From positions 1 to 64,000 of the forward strand of contig PNMH01000004.1 of the NCBI GenBank assembly GCA_013823505.1: a stretch of 64,000 nt of DNA. Direction: 5' to 3'. The notes beneath the pieces were generated by a model. The model ran no database searches. It was given only the letters and a program-made list of their open reading frames with translations, and was not told where the DNA came from. The position numbers were made by a program, and so were the translations under genes. Shown in pieces: positions 10,827 to 19,358 of the stretch. The DNA comes from Polaromonas sp. Lineage in GTDB: Bacteria > Pseudomonadota > Gammaproteobacteria > Burkholderiales > Burkholderiaceae. Position 1 is the stretch's first letter, and every line of letters begins with the position of its first letter.

Positions 10827-11639
10827 ATGCACGACGGCACCGATCCCCAGCACACCCACCACGCAGACCGGCCCAAGCGTTCCAAGGGCATCTACATGGT
10901 GCCCAACATGATCACGTTGGCCGCCCTGTTTGGTGGCTTCTACTCGGTGGTGATGGCCATGAACGGGCGTTACGACTTGGCCACCGTGGGCATCTTCGTG
11001 GCCATGGTGCTCGACAGCCTCGATGGTCGCGTGGCCCGCATGACCAACACGCAGAGCGCATTTGGCGAGCAAATGGACTCGCTCTCCGACATGGTGTCTT
11101 TTGGCGCAGCTCCCGCGCTCATCGCCTATGAATGGACCTTGCGAGATCTGGGTCGGTGGGGTTGGATCGCAGCTTTTGTTTACTGCGCTTGCGCAGCATT
11201 GCGCCTGGCGCGATTCAACGTCAACACCGGCGTGGTGGACAAGCGCTACTTTCAAGGGCTCCCATCGCCTGCGGCCGCCGCCCTGGTGGCAGGGTTTATC
11301 TGGCTGATGACGGAGCTTGAGATCCCTGCGCGAGACGTGACTTGGTTCATGTTCGCCCTGACGCTTTACACCGGCCTGACCATGGTGACGAATGTGCCGT
11401 TCTACAGCTTCAAGGAATTGAACCTGCGCAAGAGTGTGCCGTTTGCCGCCATCGTTCTGGTGGCGCTGGCCATCGCGGTGATCAACATCCACCCGCCCAC
11501 CGTCTTGTTCGCCCTGTTCGTGGTGTATGGACTGTCGGGCTATGTGGTTTATTTCTGGCGCAAGGCCAAGGGCCGCCCGACCAGTGTGATCAGCACGTCC
11601 ACCGACGAGCCCGACGAGCGCGGATTGCACGACGACTGA
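10827..11639 (+). CDS. pssA: CDP-diacylglycerol-serine O-phosphatidyltransferase
   Basis: The 270-residue integral membrane enzyme makes phosphatidylserine from CDP-diacylglycerol and serine. The CDP-alcohol phosphotransferase signature DGxxAR...GxxxDxxxD is present as LDGRVARMTNTQSAFGEQMDSLSD, and the next conserved segment is FGAAPALIAYEW. About six to eight hydrophobic helices follow. I prefer the ATG at 10827; an upstream start at 10788 would add 13 residues. It sits between ilvC and leuA, an order seen widely in Burkholderiales. Confidence 0.92.
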   Translation: MHDGTDPQHTHHADRPKRSKGIYMVPNMITLAALFGGFYSVVMAMNGRYDLATVGIFVAMVLDSLDGRVARMTNTQSAFGEQMDSLSDMVSFGAAPALIAYEWTLRDLGRWGWIAAFVYCACAALRLARFNVNTGVVDKRYFQGLPSPAAAALVAGFIWLMTELEIPARDVTWFMFALTLYTGLTMVTNVPFYSFKELNLRKSVPFAAIVLVALAIAVINIHPPTVLFALFVVYGLSGYVVYFWRKAKGRPTSVISTSTDEPDERGLHDD

Positions 11640-11689
11640 GTTGACATCGACCCGATCACCTTTGCCAATGGCCCCTTGAGAGGGCTTTG

Positions 11690-11698
11690 TGCTACATT
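11690..11698 (+). promoter_or_regulatory. Candidate extended -10 for the leuA leader transcript
   Basis: TGCTACATT is an extended -10 (TGn plus TACATT). Transcription would begin seven to eight bases on, at or next to the A of the leader-peptide ATG (11706), which has no Shine-Dalgarno. No -35 is convincing at standard spacing. Confidence 0.4.
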
Positions 11699-11705
11699 GC
11701 CACGC

Positions 11706-11762
11706 ATGTCCAAATTTTTGCTTTCGCTACTACTGGGTGTCCTCAACGGGCAGGTTCGGTAA
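11706..11762 (+). CDS. leuL: Leucine-rich leader peptide upstream of leuA
   Basis: The 18-codon reading frame encodes MSKFLLSLLLGVLNGQVR and a TAA stop. Six of 18 residues are leucine, written TTG, CTT, CTA, CTA, CTG and CTC. The tandem CTA codons are rare in a genome this GC-rich and would be sensitive to charged leucyl-tRNA. The stop is 20 bases before a strong intrinsic terminator, and leuA begins after that. This is the arrangement of ribosome-mediated attenuation. There is no Shine-Dalgarno close to the ATG; it may be translated from a leaderless message. Confidence 0.75.
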   Translation: MSKFLLSLLLGVLNGQVR

Positions 11763-11821
11763 CGCGAGAGCGATTCCCATACAACGGCCCGTTTGCACCC
11801 GCAGCGGGCCGTTTTTGTTTT
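11745..11821 (+). promoter_or_regulatory. leuA transcription attenuator (antiterminator/terminator)
   Basis: The terminator is AACGGCCCG (11783-11791), a 13-base loop with an inner TGC/GCA pairing, CGGGCCGTT (11805-11813), then a T-rich run to 11821. The 5' arm can instead pair with AACGGGC at 11745-11751, which complements GCCCGTT at 11787-11793. AACGGGC lies in codons 14-16 of the leader, just past the leucine codons. A ribosome at the leader stop would cover it and allow termination; a ribosome stalled on leucine codons could leave it free. The base pairing is visible; the switching is inferred. Confidence 0.75.
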
Positions 11822-11875
11822 GGACTGCGGGTTTTTTGAAGCGCTGCCCACGAGGCATCCCACTGGAGCATTGAG

Positions 11876-13417
11876 ATGAGCGACAAACTGATCATTTTTG
11901 ACACCACCTTGCGCGACGGCGAGCAGTCGCCCGGCGCGTCCATGACCAAAGACGAGAAGCTGCGCATCGCGCGCCAGCTGGAGCGTCTGAAGGTTGATGT
12001 GATCGAGGCCGGTTTTGCCGCCAGCTCCAACGGAGATTTTGAGTCCGTTAAGGCGATCGCGGATGTCATCAAGGACTCCACCGTTTGTTCGCTGGCACGC
12101 GCCAACGATCGCGACATTTCGCGCGCTGCTGAGGCACTCAAGGGCGCGCACCGCGCCCGCATCCACACTTTCATTGCCACCAGCGCGCTGCACATGGAAA
12201 AGAAACTGCGCATGACACCTGAGCAGGTGCTGGAGCAGGCCAAGCAGTCGGTGCGTTTTGCGCGCAACCTGGTTGACGATATCGAGTTCAGCCCGGAAGA
12301 CGGCTACCGCAGCGACATGGATTACCTGTGCCGCGTGCTTGAAGCAGTGATAAAGGAAGGCGCGACCACGCTCAACATCCCGGACACCGTGGGTTATGCG
12401 GTGCCCGAGCTGTACGGCGAGTTCATCCGAACCTTGCGCGAGCGTGTGCCCAACTCCGACAAGGCGATCTGGTCGGTGCATTGCCACAACGACCTTGGCA
12501 TGGCGGTGGCCAATTCATTGGCAGGCGTGAAGATTGGCGGTGCGCGTCAGGTGGAATGCACCATCAACGGCCTGGGCGAGCGTGCGGGCAACTGTTCGCT
12601 CGAAGAAATCGTGATGGCGGTGCGTACGCGACGCGATTACTTTGGTCTCGATGTGGGCGTGGACGCCACGCAGATCGTGCCGGCCAGCCGCATGGTCAGC
12701 CAGACCACCGGCTTTGTGGTGCAACCCAACAAGGCGGTGGTGGGTGCCAATGCATTTGCCCACGCCAGCGGCATCCACCAGGACGGCGTGCTCAAGGCAC
12801 GCGACACCTACGAAATCATGCGTGCCGAAGACGTGGGCTGGGCCGCCAACAAGATCGTGCTGGGCAAGCTCAGTGGTCGCAATGCCTTCAAGCAACGCCT
12901 GCAGGATCTCGGCATTGAAATGGATTCCGAAGGCGAGATCAACACCGCCTTCGCCGCCTTCAAGGAGCTGGCCGACCGCAAGAGCGAAATTTTTGACGAA
13001 GACATCCTGGCACTGTGCAGCGACGAAAGTGTGACCGCCGAGAAGGAGCAATACGGTCTGGTTTCGCTCAAGCAACGCAGCGAAACCGGCGAGCGCCCGC
13101 ACGCCAGCGTCGTGTTCACCGCTGATGGACACGAGGTGCAAGTGGAGAGCGACGGGAACGGCCCGGTCGATGCTTCTCTGAAGGCGATCGAAAACCACGT
13201 CAAGAGCGGCGCCGAGCTGGTTTTGTACTCGGTGAACGCCATCACGAGTGGCTCCACCGAAAGTCAGGGCGAAGTCACGGTCCGTCTGCAGCATGGTGGG
13301 CGGGTCGTCAACGGGGTGGGAGCAGATCCCGACATCGTGGTGGCCTCTGCCAAGGCGTACCTGAGTGCGTTGAACAAGCTTCACAGCAAATTCGACCGGG
13401 TCGCAGCGCAAGGGTAA
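11876..13417 (+). CDS. leuA: 2-isopropylmalate synthase
   Basis: The 513-residue enzyme condenses 2-oxoisovalerate with acetyl-CoA, the committed step to leucine. Motifs include [16 protein letters not shown] with the metal Asp, [17 protein letters not shown] with the metal His pair, [20 protein letters not shown], and [20 protein letters not shown]. The C-terminal part is the LeuA regulatory domain that binds leucine for feedback inhibition. A GGAG precedes the ATG. Control probably adds attenuation by the leader at 11706-11821 to feedback inhibition. Confidence 0.97.
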   Translation: MSDKLIIFDTTLRDGEQSPGASMTKDEKLRIARQLERLKVDVIEAGFAASSNGDFESVKAIADVIKDSTVCSLARANDRDISRAAEALKGAHRARIHTFIATSALHMEKKLRMTPEQVLEQAKQSVRFARNLVDDIEFSPEDGYRSDMDYLCRVLEAVIKEGATTLNIPDTVGYAVPELYGEFIRTLRERVPNSDKAIWSVHCHNDLGMAVANSLAGVKIGGARQVECTINGLGERAGNCSLEEIVMAVRTRRDYFGLDVGVDATQIVPASRMVSQTTGFVVQPNKAVVGANAFAHASGIHQDGVLKARDTYEIMRAEDVGWAANKIVLGKLSGRNAFKQRLQDLGIEMDSEGEINTAFAAFKELADRKSEIFDEDILALCSDESVTAEKEQYGLVSLKQRSETGERPHASVVFTADGHEVQVESDGNGPVDASLKAIENHVKSGAELVLYSVNAITSGSTESQGEVTVRLQHGGRVVNGVGADPDIVVASAKAYLSALNKLHSKFDRVAAQG

Positions 13418-13554
13418 AGTTGTTTAAAATCAAAGACTTGCAACACGCTGTGGCTTGATGCTCAGAAATGACACCAAAAGTAGCACCTGTTCGACTGATC
13501 ATTGAAGAGAATTTCCCAAGCAATTGATATTGCTAGTTTTTTTCTTTGTGCATA

Positions 13555-13594
13555 CACTTCACTCCAGCGCAATTCCTGTTGCTGGAGTGAAGTG
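13555..13594 (+). promoter_or_regulatory. Perfect 14-bp hairpin covering the pbpG ribosome binding site
   Basis: CACTTCACTCCAGC (13555-13568) and GCTGGAGTGAAGTG (13581-13594) are exact reverse complements around a 12-base loop. The Shine-Dalgarno GGAG (13584-13587) lies in the 3' arm, and the arm ends one base before the ATG at 13595. No T run follows, so it is not a terminator. When folded in RNA it would hide the ribosome site. Confidence 0.8.
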
Positions 13595-14788
13595 ATGATC
13601 CAAGGCGTTGTTCGCATTCGAAAACTGGTTCTGGCGGCCACAGTGGCCGCTTGGGCGTGCGTGGGCGTTTTGCCCACGGCGGTGAACGCAGCCACCAGCC
13701 CAGCCAAGGTCACCAAGACACAGAAGGTCCAGAAGTCGGCCTCTGCCAAGACCTCGACCAAAAAAGCGTCAGCCTCGGCCAAGACGGGCACCCGCAAAAT
13801 CACGACCGCCAGTGCCACCGCCAAGAAGAAGACGGTGCTGGCCAACAAGAGCGCTTCTCGCGTGAAGGTGCAGATTGCCTCAGGCAAAAAGCCCGCTGCG
13901 CGCCAGGTGGCCGCGCGAAATCAAACTCGTATCAATGAGAAAACGGCTGTGGTGCGCGTCGTCGCACCGGCCCGTCTCTCCATGGGCGAACAGTTGGGAC
14001 TGCGCACCAGCAACGACCGCCTGGACCTCAACTCCAGTGTGGCCCTGGTGATCGACCAGGAAACCAACGAGGTGTTGTTCAGCAAGAACGACGCGGCCGT
14101 GTTGCCGATCGCCTCGCTCACCAAGCTCATGACCGGTCTGGTGATCGCGGACGCGAATCTGGACATGAATGAAGCCATCACCATCACCCAGGACGATGTG
14201 GATACCTACAAGGGCAGCAGTTCACGTCTGGCGGTGGGAAGCACCTTGTCGCGCGGCGAGATGATGCACCTGGCCTTGATGTCGAGCGAGAACCGGGCCG
14301 CCAATGCGCTGGGGCGCACCTATCCGGGCGGACTGAGCGAGTTTGTGCGTCTCATGAACTTCAAGGCCAAACAGCTCGGCATGACAGACACGCGCTACGT
14401 TGAGCCAACTGGCTTGTCGAGCCTGAATCAGTCCAGTGCGCGTGACCTCGCCACGCTGGTGTCGGTGGCTCACGCGCGGCCGATTCTGCGCAGCTTGTCC
14501 ACGTCGCCTGGTCACGAAGTGGAGTTGGGCCGCCGCACGCTTCACTACAACAACTCCAACCGCCTGATCAAGAACCCGGAATGGGAAATCGGTTTGCAGA
14601 AGACCGGCTACATTTCGGAAGCCGGTCGCTGCCTGGTGATGCAGGCCAAAGTGGCTGGTCGCCAACTGATCATGGTGTTTCTCGATTCCACCGGGAAATT
14701 GAGCCGCATTCAAGATGCTGAGCGGGTGCGTCGATGGGTGGAAGTGCAGACCGAAATGGCCCGCCCGGTGGTTCGGCCGCAGGGCTGA
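13595..14788 (+). CDS. pbpG: D-alanyl-D-alanine endopeptidase, PBP7/DacD type (peptidase S11)
   Basis: The 397-residue product has a signal peptide (LVLAATVAAWACVGVLPTAVNA). Residues 33-120 form a Lys/Ala/Ser/Thr-rich low-complexity linker resembling histone H1 tails. The S11 domain has the catalytic triad of motifs: SLTK (ASLTKLMTGLV), SEN (MSSENRAANAL) and KTG (LQKTGYISEAGRC). PBP7 cleaves D,D-cross-links of periplasmic peptidoglycan. The ATG at 13595 follows GGAG at the right distance, but that site lies in a perfect hairpin. An intrinsic terminator follows the gene. Confidence 0.9.
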   Translation: MIQGVVRIRKLVLAATVAAWACVGVLPTAVNAATSPAKVTKTQKVQKSASAKTSTKKASASAKTGTRKITTASATAKKKTVLANKSASRVKVQIASGKKPAARQVAARNQTRINEKTAVVRVVAPARLSMGEQLGLRTSNDRLDLNSSVALVIDQETNEVLFSKNDAAVLPIASLTKLMTGLVIADANLDMNEAITITQDDVDTYKGSSSRLAVGSTLSRGEMMHLALMSSENRAANALGRTYPGGLSEFVRLMNFKAKQLGMTDTRYVEPTGLSSLNQSSARDLATLVSVAHARPILRSLSTSPGHEVELGRRTLHYNNSNRLIKNPEWEIGLQKTGYISEAGRCLVMQAKVAGRQLIMVFLDSTGKLSRIQDAERVRRWVEVQTEMARPVVRPQG

Positions 14789-14810
14789 CCAAACACCCGC
14801 GTGCTCCAAC

Positions 14811-14840
14811 AAAAACGGTCCCTTGGGGACCGTTTTTTTT
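14811..14840. terminator. Bidirectional intrinsic terminator between pbpG and the IclR gene
   Basis: CGGTCCC (14816-14822), loop TTG, GGGACCG (14826-14832), flanked by five A on the left and eight T on the right. It lies between two convergent genes and can work in both directions. Confidence 0.9.
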
Positions 14841-14855
14841 GTTGAGTTGGTGAGG

Positions 14856-15653
14856 TCAGCGCCCTGGCAGGCCTGCCGGACGCGAGCACCCCAGTGCCGA
14901 GGAGATCTCGGCGGCAGTGCTTCTGAGTTTGGGCACCCAGCTTTCGTCAATGCGATCTGCCGGTGCAGAGATGGACAGACCTGCCACCAGCTTGTTCTGG
15001 TCGTCGTAAATGCCTGCTGCCATACAGCGAACACCCAGCTCCAGCTCTTCGTTGTCGCGAGCCAGTCCAGCTTGTCGGCACTGGGCAAGTTCGCGTTCGA
15101 GACTCGGCAGTTGCGTGAGGCTGTTGCGCGTGTTGCCCGCCAGGCCGGTTCGGGTGGCATAGGCGCGCACGCGCTGAGGCTCGTCGTCCGCAAGGAACAG
15201 CTTGCCCACCGATGTGAGGTGCAACGGTGCTCGTCCGCCGATGGCGCGAACGACCTGCATGCCGGAGCGTTCGCTGTACGCCCGCTCCACGTAAACGATC
15301 TCGTCGCCCTGTCGCACGCTCAGGTTGACTGGTTGCTGGATCTGTTTGTGCAGTTCGCGCATCGGCAGCAAAGCCGCATCGCGAACGCTCAAGCGGGCTT
15401 TCACCAAGTTGCCCAGCTCCAGCAGCCGCATGCCCAGCCGGTAGCTCCCGGCCTCCGGGCGATCGACAAAGCGGCCGATGGTCAGGTCATTGAGGATGCG
15501 GTGCGCTGTGGACGGATGCAGCCCGGTCTTCTCGCTGATTTCCTTGAGCGACACGGGTTCTTCTTTGGAAGCGAGCACTTCCAGCAGGTTGAACATTCGT
15601 TCGATGACCTGCACCGTGGGCGTGGCGGGGAGGGAGTCAGATCGTTTGGTCAT
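14856..15653 (-). CDS. IclR-family transcriptional regulator
   Basis: The 265-residue protein has an N-terminal winged helix-turn-helix (VIERMFNLLEVLASKEEPVSLKEISEKTGLHPSTAHRILNDL) and the C-terminal IclR effector domain (RAPLHLTSVGKLFLADDEP, LELGVRCMAAGIYDDQNKLVAGLSISAP). The ligand is unknown. No catabolic operon is adjacent, so the target may lie elsewhere or be the regulator's own gene. It lies 81 bases downstream of ate on the same strand. Confidence 0.92.
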   Translation of the reverse strand: MTKRSDSLPATPTVQVIERMFNLLEVLASKEEPVSLKEISEKTGLHPSTAHRILNDLTIGRFVDRPEAGSYRLGMRLLELGNLVKARLSVRDAALLPMRELHKQIQQPVNLSVRQGDEIVYVERAYSERSGMQVVRAIGGRAPLHLTSVGKLFLADDEPQRVRAYATRTGLAGNTRNSLTQLPSLERELAQCRQAGLARDNEELELGVRCMAAGIYDDQNKLVAGLSISAPADRIDESWVPKLRSTAAEISSALGCSRPAGLPGR

Positions 15654-15734
15654 GGCGCAAGTGTGACCGAGATTTTACGAGATGAAATCAGGGGCCGTGT
15701 GGTGCGCACATCACGCGTGCCCGAAGCGCGTTGA

Positions 15735-16472
15735 TCAGCCGCCTGACACCCAGTGCCCGTCCTGCAGCAACTCGTGCGGCTGGAAGCCGGCCTTGTAGCT
15801 CATCTTGCTGCTCTGGGCGATCCAATAGCCCAGATAAACATGCGGGAGGTCCAGCGCCTTAGCCTGATCCATCTGCCACAGGACACTGTAGGTGCCGTAG
15901 CTGGCCTTGTCATCGGGTTCGTAGAAGGTATAGACCGCCGAGAGGCCGTCGTTGAGGACGTCGACGATGGACACCATCTTCAGGCGCGAGGCTTGCCCAT
16001 CAGCTCCTGGTTCATGGAACTCGATCAGGCGGGAGTTGACCCGGCTCTGCAGCAGGAACTGGGTGTACTGATCGATGCTGTCGTGGTCCATGCCGCCACC
16101 AGCGTGGCGGCTGTTCTGGTAGCGCAAATACAGCTGGTAGTGCTCCGGAACGAAACACAGTTTGAGCACGCGTGTCTGCAGGTTGGCGTGTTGCGCTTTG
16201 GATCTGCGCTGGCTTCTGCTGGGCTTGAAGGTGGCGACTGGAACCCTCAAAGGTACGCAGGCCTGACAACCATCGCAATATGGCCGGTAGGTGAACATGC
16301 CGCTGCGGCGAAAGCCGTGCGTGACCAGGTCGGAGTACGCGTCGTTGTGGATCAGGTGGCTGGGCGTGGCAACCTGCGAGCGGGCCTGGTGTCCTGGCAG
16401 ATAACTGCAGGGGTAGGGTGCCGTCGCGTAAAACTGCAGTGCCTGGAGCGGGAGTTCTTTGAGGTGTGTCAC
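15735..16472 (-). CDS. bpt: Aspartate/glutamate leucyltransferase (Bpt; ATE-like)
   Basis: The 245-residue product matches the bacterial ATE family, with the N-terminal [13 protein letters not shown], the [15 protein letters not shown] cysteine motif, [11 protein letters not shown] and the C-terminal [24 protein letters not shown]. In proteobacteria these enzymes transfer leucine from Leu-tRNA to N-terminal Asp or Glu, making an N-degron for ClpSAP. Its ATG overlaps the stop of aat by 4 bases, so the two transferases are coupled. Confidence 0.93.
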   Translation of the reverse strand: MTHLKELPLQALQFYATAPYPCSYLPGHQARSQVATPSHLIHNDAYSDLVTHGFRRSGMFTYRPYCDGCQACVPLRVPVATFKPSRSQRRSKAQHANLQTRVLKLCFVPEHYQLYLRYQNSRHAGGGMDHDSIDQYTQFLLQSRVNSRLIEFHEPGADGQASRLKMVSIVDVLNDGLSAVYTFYEPDDKASYGTYSVLWQMDQAKALDLPHVYLGYWIAQSSKMSYKAGFQPHELLQDGHWVSGG

Positions 16473-17239
16473 GCTGGCCGACGGTGTTCAGGGATGACGT
16501 TTTGCCAGTATATGGGCTGGAATTCCCACCCGGGGGCAGGGCGCGACATGGCCTCGTGCACGTGTCGGCAGAAGGCCACTCGCGGCATCAATTGACCGCC
16601 CAGGCTGGCGAGGTGTGGCGTGTTTTGCTGGCAGTCGATCAGGGGAAGATCCTTGGCCCGGCAGAAGGCCACGAGTGCTGCAAGTGCGATCTTGGAGGCG
16701 TCGCTCTGGCGGCTGAACATGGATTCGCCATACACCATGCCGCCAAGGTTGATGCAGTACAGACCGCCAGCGAGCTCACCATCGATCCAGGTTTCCACGC
16801 TGTGGGCCACGCCGGCGTGGTGCAGACGTGTGTAGGCTTGCACCATGGCTGGCAGGATCCAGGTGCCCTCTTGACCGTCTCGCGGTGTGTTGGCGCAGGC
16901 CCTGATCACACGTTCAAAATCGTGATCGAAACGAAGGTCCAGACGGCCTTCAAGTCGAAGTTTCTGGATGGACTTTCGCAGCGACCGGTGCACGCGGAAC
17001 GCCTGGGGCTCCAACACCATGCGGGGGTCGGTGCTCCACCACAGAATGGGCTGTCCAGCGCTGAACCAGGGGAAGATCCCGCGGGAGTAAGCAGCGATCA
17101 GCGAAGGCACGTCAAGCACACCGCCGGCGGCCAGCAGGCCTGGCGCGGGATCACCTGGACCCCAAGCAGTTTCCACCGGCGGAAACGGCTGGCCGGGCTC
17201 CAGCCAAGGCAGGGCACGGTTCGGTGGAGCGTGTGACAT
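16469..17239 (-). CDS. aat: Leucyl/phenylalanyl-tRNA-protein transferase
   Basis: The 256-residue product contains [55 protein letters not shown]-like [31 protein letters not shown] and [15 protein letters not shown], all Aat hallmarks. It adds Leu or Phe to N-terminal Arg/Lys, the other branch of the bacterial N-degron pathway. It lies 21 bases after the VanZ-like gene and overlaps bpt by 4 bases. Confidence 0.95.
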   Translation of the reverse strand: MSHAPPNRALPWLEPGQPFPPVETAWGPGDPAPGLLAAGGVLDVPSLIAAYSRGIFPWFSAGQPILWWSTDPRMVLEPQAFRVHRSLRKSIQKLRLEGRLDLRFDHDFERVIRACANTPRDGQEGTWILPAMVQAYTRLHHAGVAHSVETWIDGELAGGLYCINLGGMVYGESMFSRQSDASKIALAALVAFCRAKDLPLIDCQQNTPHLASLGGQLMPRVAFCRHVHEAMSRPAPGWEFQPIYWQNVIPEHRRPA

Positions 17240-17260
17240 GCCGCTATTGTGCGGCTGGCC

Positions 17261-17620
17261 TCAGCGTTGCGGTGTGATCAGGCGTCTTATCACCAGCCAG
17301 AGAAGGGTGCCCATCACGACACCGATGCCATCGGCCAGAAAATCCAGCCATTCACCGTAGCGCCAGCCCGTGGCTGCCTGCAGGAGTTCGATGACACCAC
17401 CGTATACGAGCAAGGCAGGAAGCACGGTCCAAGGTTTGTGGCTATAAGCCAGCAAACCGATCAACGCCAACCACGCGAACCCGAAGGCATGTTGCCCCTT
17501 GTCCCAGATCGTTGCGGCTTGCCGAGGCAGCAAATCCACAGGCACCAGAGAGGCAATGGCCAGCACGATGGCGCTGCACCAGAAGGTGATGCGGATCAGT
17601 TGAATGCTGGTGAGGCGCAT
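17261..17620 (-). CDS. VanZ-like membrane protein
   Basis: The 119-residue product has four hydrophobic helices and VanZ-family features: LVPVDLLPRQAATIWDKGQHAFGFAWLALIGLLA and GVIELLQAATGWRYGEWLDFLADGIGVVMG, with conserved D, K, H and E. The family is named for teicoplanin resistance in enterococci; in proteobacteria the role is unknown. It is the first gene of the VanZ - aat - bpt run. Confidence 0.85.
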   Translation of the reverse strand: MRLTSIQLIRITFWCSAIVLAIASLVPVDLLPRQAATIWDKGQHAFGFAWLALIGLLAYSHKPWTVLPALLVYGGVIELLQAATGWRYGEWLDFLADGIGVVMGTLLWLVIRRLITPQR

Positions 17621-17653
17621 GGAAGACGCTGAAACAAGGGAGGCAGAAACAAC

Positions 17654-17677
17654 AAAGGCCTTCGCAAGAAGGCCTTT
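17654..17677 (-). terminator. Terminator downstream of tRNA-Asn
   Basis: AAAGGCCTT (17654-17662), loop CGCAAG, AAGGCCTTT (17669-17677). Read on the minus strand it is followed by a T-rich tract (TTTGTTGTTT). It ends the tRNA transcript ahead of the VanZ-like gene. Confidence 0.8.
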
Positions 17678-17691
17678 GAGTGGATGTTGGG

Positions 17692-17767
17692 TGGCTCCCC
17701 GACCTGGACTCGAACCAGGGACCTGCGGATTAACAGTCCGTCGCTCTACCGACTGAGCTATCAGGGA
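17692..17767 (-). tRNA. tRNA-Asn (anticodon GTT)
   Basis: On the minus strand a 76-base cloverleaf starts TCCCTGA and ends TCGGGGA-G-CCA with the CCA encoded. D arm TAGCTCAGTCGGTAGAG, anticodon arm CGGACTGTTAATCCG with GTT, and T arm CTGGTTCGAGTCCAG are all intact. It reads Asn codons AAC/AAT. Confidence 0.97.
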
Positions 17768-17777
17768 ACAGCCTCAA

Positions 17778-17783
17778 ATTATA
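17778..17783 (-). promoter_or_regulatory. -10 element of the tRNA-Asn promoter
   Basis: A perfect TATAAT on the minus strand lies 10 bases before the mature tRNA 5' end, in an AT-rich stretch. The -35 region is not clear. Confidence 0.55.
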
Positions 17784-17839
17784 GCGTTGAATTTTTCGAT
17801 TTTTGGCCTGAGGCTGGAATTGCGAAAAATATCTCGCGT

Positions 17840-18901
17840 TCAGTTGAGCGCTGCAGGGGTGACACCGAGCACCCGGTGCAACTGCGTGCTGGTTGTTGTG
17901 TACTGAAGCATCACCTTTTTGTCCGGGAACACGATGGACGCCGCGCCGAAGGCCGCGAGCGTGGCTTCGTGAAAGCCCGAGAGGATGAGCTTCTTCTTGC
18001 CAGGATAGGTGTTGATGTCGCCCACCGCAAAAATGCCGGGCACGTTGGTGGAGAACTTCTCGGTGTCCACCACGAGCTGCTTGCGTTCGATTTCAAGACC
18101 CCAATCAGCGACGGGACCGAGTTTGGGTGAGAGACCCAGGAAGACCAGCAACACGTTCAGCGGAACACGGTGGGACTGCGCTTGCGGATCGGTGATCTGC
18201 AATGCGGTGAGGCGGTGACCTTCAGCATCAAAGCCCGTTGGCTGCCCGACCATGAACCGCATCTGTTGGCGTTCGCACAGCTCGCGCATGCGAGCGATGT
18301 TCCCGGGAGACGCCTGAAAGGCGTCGCGCCGGTGGACGAGGGTCACGCTTGCAGCGCGGTCGGGGCCTTCCGTTGCGAGGGTGGCAGCCCACTCAAGCGC
18401 GGTGTCGCCACCGCCCAGGATGACGATGTTGCGCCCAGCCAAGGCTTTCGGGGAGTTGACCCGGTAGAAGAGTTGTTGGTCTTCAAACGCTTCGATGCCA
18501 TCGAGCTTGAGCGCGCGAGGCTGGAACGCACCAACGCCAGCGGCGATGAACAAGGTCTTGGTGAGGAGGCGTGTTCCCTTGGAGGTGACCACGTAAAAGC
18601 GGCCATCGTCCTGCTGTTCAACGATGCTCACCTCTTGCCCCAGGTGGAAGGTGGCGCCAATGGGTTCGATCTGTTTGAGGAGGTTGTTCACCAGCTCTTG
18701 CCCGGTGCAGACCGGAATGGCCGGAATGTCGTAGATGGGCTTGTCCGGGTAGAGCTCGGCCGGCTGACCGCCGGGGAAGGGCAGCGCGTCGATCACGTGG
18801 GCCTTGATCTCCAGCAAACCCAGTTCAAACACCTGAAACAAGCCGACCGGGCCTGCGCCGATGATGACCGCATCGGCTTCAATGGGGCCGTCGTGCGCCA
18901 T
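17840..18901 (-). CDS. Ferredoxin-NADP+ reductase (thioredoxin reductase-like, FNR type 2)
   Basis: The 353-residue flavoprotein starts [28 protein letters not shown] with the FAD-binding GxGxxG, has the [21 protein letters not shown] segment typical of TrxR-like FNRs, a second dinucleotide fold [13 protein letters not shown] for NADPH, and [23 protein letters not shown]. No CxxC redox pair is seen, which separates it from thioredoxin reductase. It follows the ferredoxin gene by 5 bases, so the two form an NADPH-FNR-ferredoxin electron path. Confidence 0.9.
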   Translation of the reverse strand: MAHDGPIEADAVIIGAGPVGLFQVFELGLLEIKAHVIDALPFPGGQPAELYPDKPIYDIPAIPVCTGQELVNNLLKQIEPIGATFHLGQEVSIVEQQDDGRFYVVTSKGTRLLTKTLFIAAGVGAFQPRALKLDGIEAFEDQQLFYRVNSPKALAGRNIVILGGGDTALEWAATLATEGPDRAASVTLVHRRDAFQASPGNIARMRELCERQQMRFMVGQPTGFDAEGHRLTALQITDPQAQSHRVPLNVLLVFLGLSPKLGPVADWGLEIERKQLVVDTEKFSTNVPGIFAVGDINTYPGKKKLILSGFHEATLAAFGAASIVFPDKKVMLQYTTTSTQLHRVLGVTPAALN

Positions 18902-18906
18902 GCCGC

Positions 18907-19236
18907 TCAGCGCAGCAGCTCGGACAGTTTGCCGGTGCGGTCTTTCCAGTCGTCGGCGTCTGGCAGCGGCGCCTTGCGTTTGGTGATGCTCTTCCAGCCA
19001 GGCAACTGCGCGAGATCGGCGTTGAGCTTGGTCATGTGGAGCTGGTCCTTGGGCAGGTCTTCTTCTGCGTAGATGGCGCTCACCGGGCATTCGGGGATGC
19101 AGACCGCGCAGTCGATGCACTCGTCGGGGTCGATGGTGAGGAAGTTGGGGCCTTCGCGGAAACAGTCCACGGGACAAACGTCCACACAGTCGGTGTATTT
19201 GCAGCGGATGCAGGCTTCGGTGACAACGTGGGTCAT
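18907..19236 (-). CDS. fdxA: 7Fe/8Fe ferredoxin
   Basis: The 109-residue FdxA-type ferredoxin begins [26 protein letters not shown] and then [27 protein letters not shown], giving ligands for two Fe-S clusters. The C-terminal extension (about residues 60-109) is typical of FdxA. It is an electron carrier of the cytoplasm. It precedes the FNR gene and follows the cys operon on the same strand, with 122 bases between cysN's stop and its start. Confidence 0.93.
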   Translation of the reverse strand: MTHVVTEACIRCKYTDCVDVCPVDCFREGPNFLTIDPDECIDCAVCIPECPVSAIYAEEDLPKDQLHMTKLNADLAQLPGWKSITKRKAPLPDADDWKDRTGKLSELLR

Positions 19237-19358
19237 GGTGGTCTTGGGAATCGGTGGAAGCCGTGATTTTAGGGTTTCCAGCAAGGGAGGGCCGGCCCAT
19301 GGCCCTTGCCGTGACACAAGTTAAGGGGATGGGGTCTTCTCGCGCTGTCGCGCGAAGC

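Noticed and set aside
11641..11670. TTGACA at 11641 as the -35 of the leuA promoter
   Set aside because: The position 17-18 bases on reads GCCAAT/CCAATG, with no usable -10; the extended -10 at 11690 is better.
13468..13527. Nineteen-codon frame in the leuA-pbpG spacer as a leader peptide
   Set aside because: No Shine-Dalgarno, no amino-acid bias and no terminator after it; not supportable.
19330..19357. Hairpin after the cysN stop as a terminator
   Set aside because: The stem CTTCTCGCG / CGCGCGAAG has a mismatch and no T run on the minus strand; read-through into fdxA is possible.
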